Source of the DNA: JAISFI01 sp031552425 | GTDB taxonomy: Bacteria > Bacteroidota > Bacteroidia > Bacteroidales > Azobacteroidaceae | NCBI GenBank assembly: GCA_031552425.1 | Contig: JAVBMM010000165.1 | Location: 1-9,664 of the forward strand | Reading direction: 5' to 3' | DNA: 9,664 nucleotides | Part shown: positions 7,528 to 9,664 of the stretch, piece by piece | Layout of the letters: the number at the start of each line of letters is the position of its first letter | How positions within the stretch are numbered: position 1 is the first letter of the stretch | The notes under the pieces: generated by a model | The model's database searches: none | The model's input: the letters and a program-made list of their open reading frames with translations, nothing else | What the model was told of the DNA's origin: nothing | Made by a program: the position numbers and the translations under genes

Positions 7528-7567
7528 AAATGGTTAGGTTTTCTCTAAATGTGAAACCTAACCATTT
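7528..7567. terminator. Bidirectional intrinsic terminator
   Basis: A perfect 14-bp stem pairs 7528-7541 with 7554-7567 around a 12-nt loop. A run of seven A (7524-7530) lies at its left side, which gives a U-tract for transcripts from the minus strand, so termination of the beta-helix gene should be strong. On the plus strand the stem ends in ATTT followed by ATCATTTG, a weaker U-tract, for the methyltransferase. Its place between two convergent genes (stops at 7525 and 7592) fits a shared terminator. Confidence 0.88.
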
Positions 7568-7591
7568 ATCATTTGTGTAGAATAATTGTAT

Positions 7592-9664
7592 TTATTTCTT
7601 AATTAATTTTCCTGTGTAGGTTTTATTTTTCAGAATAACTTGGTACAAATAAACCCCGGAAATTAAATCTTCTATTTTAATATCTTGTTGAGGATCTACT
7701 ATTTTTGAAAATACTTTTTTCCCGTTCCAAGAATAAATGTTTAAGATACAATCCGTTTCATTATTATCGCATTGAATATGAATAATATCTTTTACCGGAT
7801 TAGGAAAAATGGAGCATCCTGAAGAAGCTGTAACTTGAGGTTTAATACTTGTTTTCAATTGATGTCTCCAATCTAATTGAGCTTTATATAAAGAAGAAGG
7901 CTGAAGCCCCGCTTTATTTGTACCTTCGATATATCCTGCATTTTTTCCTGCTGTCCACGGAACGATTTCGCTTGTTTTTTCCAGGAAACAACCAATAGCA
8001 TAATTTTGTGACGTAGGAGGTTTCTCTAAGTTAATGGTACTTCTTGCCTTAGAAGGTGAATTGGCTAATGCTTCCGCCGTAGAAAAATCGGTTCTGATAT
8101 TACAATTCCATAATATAGAATTTGCAGTAGCCCAGCCATGACCTGAACCTTGTTCAAATCGATTAAACAACCCTAAAACAGGAAGAGTAGTTGCTGTTTT
8201 ACTTGGGGGATTCGGATTGAAATCTTCATAGGTATCGAAAAGCAAACCTTGTGTCCATTGTCGGTGACCTTCACTGCGGGTACGCGAAGCTTCAGATTTA
8301 CAGTTATAAATAACACAACCTGATACGGTAGAAGTTCCGTTAGAAATATAGTTATGCCTTCCTCCACGGGCATGGCAATTTTTGAAAAGTATCAGTTGAG
8401 ATTGACTGGAAAGGGAGAAATTATACATTCTTTCTCCGATAGTTTGTGCTATAGGATCTAGAGAATGACAATCTTCAATAGTGGTTCTTGTTGTCCTGTT
8501 AGTATAAAATCCTGATTTTCCAAAATTTACAGCTACTACGTTTTTTGCCCAACAGTTTTCTGCATTGGTAAAATGAATACAGTTCCAAGCATGGCCTTCA
8601 TCAGGTCTTGTAGTAGCATTGATTGCAACTCTCAGATTTTCGATCCCGACTTTTTGCGCTACTACATTATCAAAGTGATAAATAGTACTTTGGGAAAGAC
8701 TCTTGTTTAATGGATAAAATACAGGAGCATCTAATGTTATTATTGTTTCAGATCCTTGGTGTTCGGTTTTCTTTATGTATCGATGATAATAAATGGGCGC
8801 TGTGGAAGTATCCCATGCAAATTCTTGTGTATAGGCTTCTCCGGGAGGACCTACTTCTCCGTATTTAACTGCAGCTAACCAAGCTTCAGTACAAGGATGA
8901 TAGATACAAATCACATCTCCTGTTTGATAAACATCACTTCGGGCGATTCGAATCGTATAAGAACCAACAGGAACAACGTCATCTAAAATTGGGACTTCAT
9001 CTCTTCTTCCTCCAGCCCAAGAACCACTAAGAGCTCCCAACATGATTACATCTCTTTGAGATGCGTATCCATCAGGTTCTCTATACCAATCATAAAGAAT
9101 AGTTGAATTTTCAGGATTTTCGGTATTACCTTCCCCCCGGATAACTACTCCGTCAAAAGGTACTCGGATCGGACCCATTACCGGATATAATCCTTTTTTC
9201 AGTAATAAAGTACCCCGGATGCCATTTTCATCTAAAGGCAGTGCACCAACCTCATTGATTGCTCTTTGTATATGTACCGTATTATCTCCTATAATGGGAG
9301 AAATTTCCTTAACCACAGGAACAGAAGGTATTTCTTCATCACCATTTTTATATCCTGCATGACTGAAGTTCGCCAAAATAAATCCATCAGCATCAGGATG
9401 GTAAGTTAATTCTCCTTCACTACTTATTTTTACCAATGCAGATTGCCAATAATTAGTTGTTGAAGGAATAGGAATTGGACCTAATGATGTTTTTGATATT
9501 GGGCTTCTTTGGGTATATGTATTAATAGATGGATCATCTACAGTTTTGAGAGAAATATCTGCTATCAATAATTCTGGGGTTTGACTGGTATTTGCAGCGT
9601 CATAATTGTTGTGTGTGAAAATCAAACGATATTCATCTGCGGTGGTAACCATGTAATATATGGA
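7592..9664 (-). CDS. Secreted parallel beta-helix protein with T9SS sorting domain (5' truncated by window edge)
   Basis: The frame is open to the right window edge (690 visible codons plus stop); the ATG at 9652 is probably internal because no signal peptide follows it. Using that Met as residue 1: residues 1-35 look like the end of a preceding beta-sandwich, possibly carbohydrate-binding (TPELLIADIS). Residues ~125-172 (VHIQRAINEVGAL, TLLLKKGLYPV, GVVIRGEG) are the typical opening of a pectate-lyase-like right-handed beta-helix, which continues to about 560 with repeated strand-turn units such as NCIHFTNAENCWAKNVVAV, GRHNYISNG (431-439) and RTRSEGHRQWTQG (457-469). Residues ~612-686 form a type A T9SS tail: SIFPNPVKD, LNIYSWNGKKVF, LISGVYLYQV and a basic KLIKK end. 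It is therefore expected to cross the outer membrane and be released or surface-anchored. Polysaccharide lyase or hydrolase activity is plausible, but no specific family or catalytic residue could be assigned. Confidence 0.85.
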   Translation of the reverse strand, partial: SIYYMVTTADEYRLIFTHNNYDAANTSQTPELLIADISLKTVDDPSINTYTQRSPISKTSLGPIPIPSTTNYWQSALVKISSEGELTYHPDADGFILANFSHAGYKNGDEEIPSVPVVKEISPIIGDNTVHIQRAINEVGALPLDENGIRGTLLLKKGLYPVMGPIRVPFDGVVIRGEGNTENPENSTILYDWYREPDGYASQRDVIMLGALSGSWAGGRRDEVPILDDVVPVGSYTIRIARSDVYQTGDVICIYHPCTEAWLAAVKYGEVGPPGEAYTQEFAWDTSTAPIYYHRYIKKTEHQGSETIITLDAPVFYPLNKSLSQSTIYHFDNVVAQKVGIENLRVAINATTRPDEGHAWNCIHFTNAENCWAKNVVAVNFGKSGFYTNRTTRTTIEDCHSLDPIAQTIGERMYNFSLSSQSQLILFKNCHARGGRHNYISNGTSTVSGCVIYNCKSEASRTRSEGHRQWTQGLLFDTYEDFNPNPPSKTATTLPVLGLFNRFEQGSGHGWATANSILWNCNIRTDFSTAEALANSPSKARSTINLEKPPTSQNYAIGCFLEKTSEIVPWTAGKNAGYIEGTNKAGLQPSSLYKAQLDWRHQLKTSIKPQVTASSGCSIFPNPVKDIIHIQCDNNETDCILNIYSWNGKKVFSKIVDPQQDIKIEDLISGVYLYQVILKNKTYTGKLIKK

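Noticed and set aside
6217..7567. Shared words GTTAGGT and GTGAAAC in the intergenic inverted repeat and in the terminator after the methyltransferase, possible flanking repeats
   Set aside because: The matches are only 7 bp each with different spacing, no longer alignment exists, and no target-site duplication is visible; chance is sufficient.
9650..9652. ATG at 9652 as the true start of the beta-helix protein
   Set aside because: No signal peptide follows although a T9SS tail requires export, and the frame stays open to the window edge with strand-like sequence, so the N-terminus is outside.

Overview
The window looks like a low-GC Bacteroidota chromosome, most likely Bacteroidales. Four observations support this: a C-terminal type IX secretion (T9SS) sorting domain, a DUF3127 protein, translation starts with AT-rich upstream sequence and mostly no Shine-Dalgarno, and a TAnnTTTG-type -7 promoter box. 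No mobile element, CRISPR array, tRNA or rRNA was recognised. Species cannot be fixed from the sequence alone.

Layout from left to right. (1) Positions 2-1042, plus strand: the 3' part of a PHP-domain metallo-phosphoesterase of the Sb-PDE-like type, cut by the left window edge. (2) Positions 1024-6160, minus strand: a compact four-gene unit read from right to left. It holds a small outer-membrane beta-barrel protein, a 1077-residue AddA/RecB-like helicase-nuclease, a DUF3127 OB-fold-like protein with an SSB-like tail (DDLPF), and a divergent ApbE-like protein. The gaps are 2, 13 and 13 nt, so one transcript is likely. The last gene overlaps the convergent PHP gene by 19 bp. (3) Positions 6161-6322: a divergent intergenic region with a candidate -7 box for the minus operon and a nested imperfect inverted repeat. 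(4) Positions 6323-7525, plus strand: a class I SAM-dependent methyltransferase with a THUMP-like C-terminus. (5) Positions 7528-7567: a strong hairpin that probably terminates transcription from both sides. (6) Positions 7592-9664, minus strand: the C-terminal part of a large secreted parallel beta-helix protein with a T9SS tail, cut by the right window edge.

The most interesting part is the minus-strand operon. A recombination/repair helicase-nuclease is followed directly by a small OB-fold-like protein with an SSB-type tip, which suggests that the two act together on DNA. The flanking beta-barrel and ApbE-like genes have no obvious link to DNA repair. No AddB partner is present in the window. 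Most of the remaining content is ordinary Bacteroidota housekeeping or polysaccharide-related sequence.
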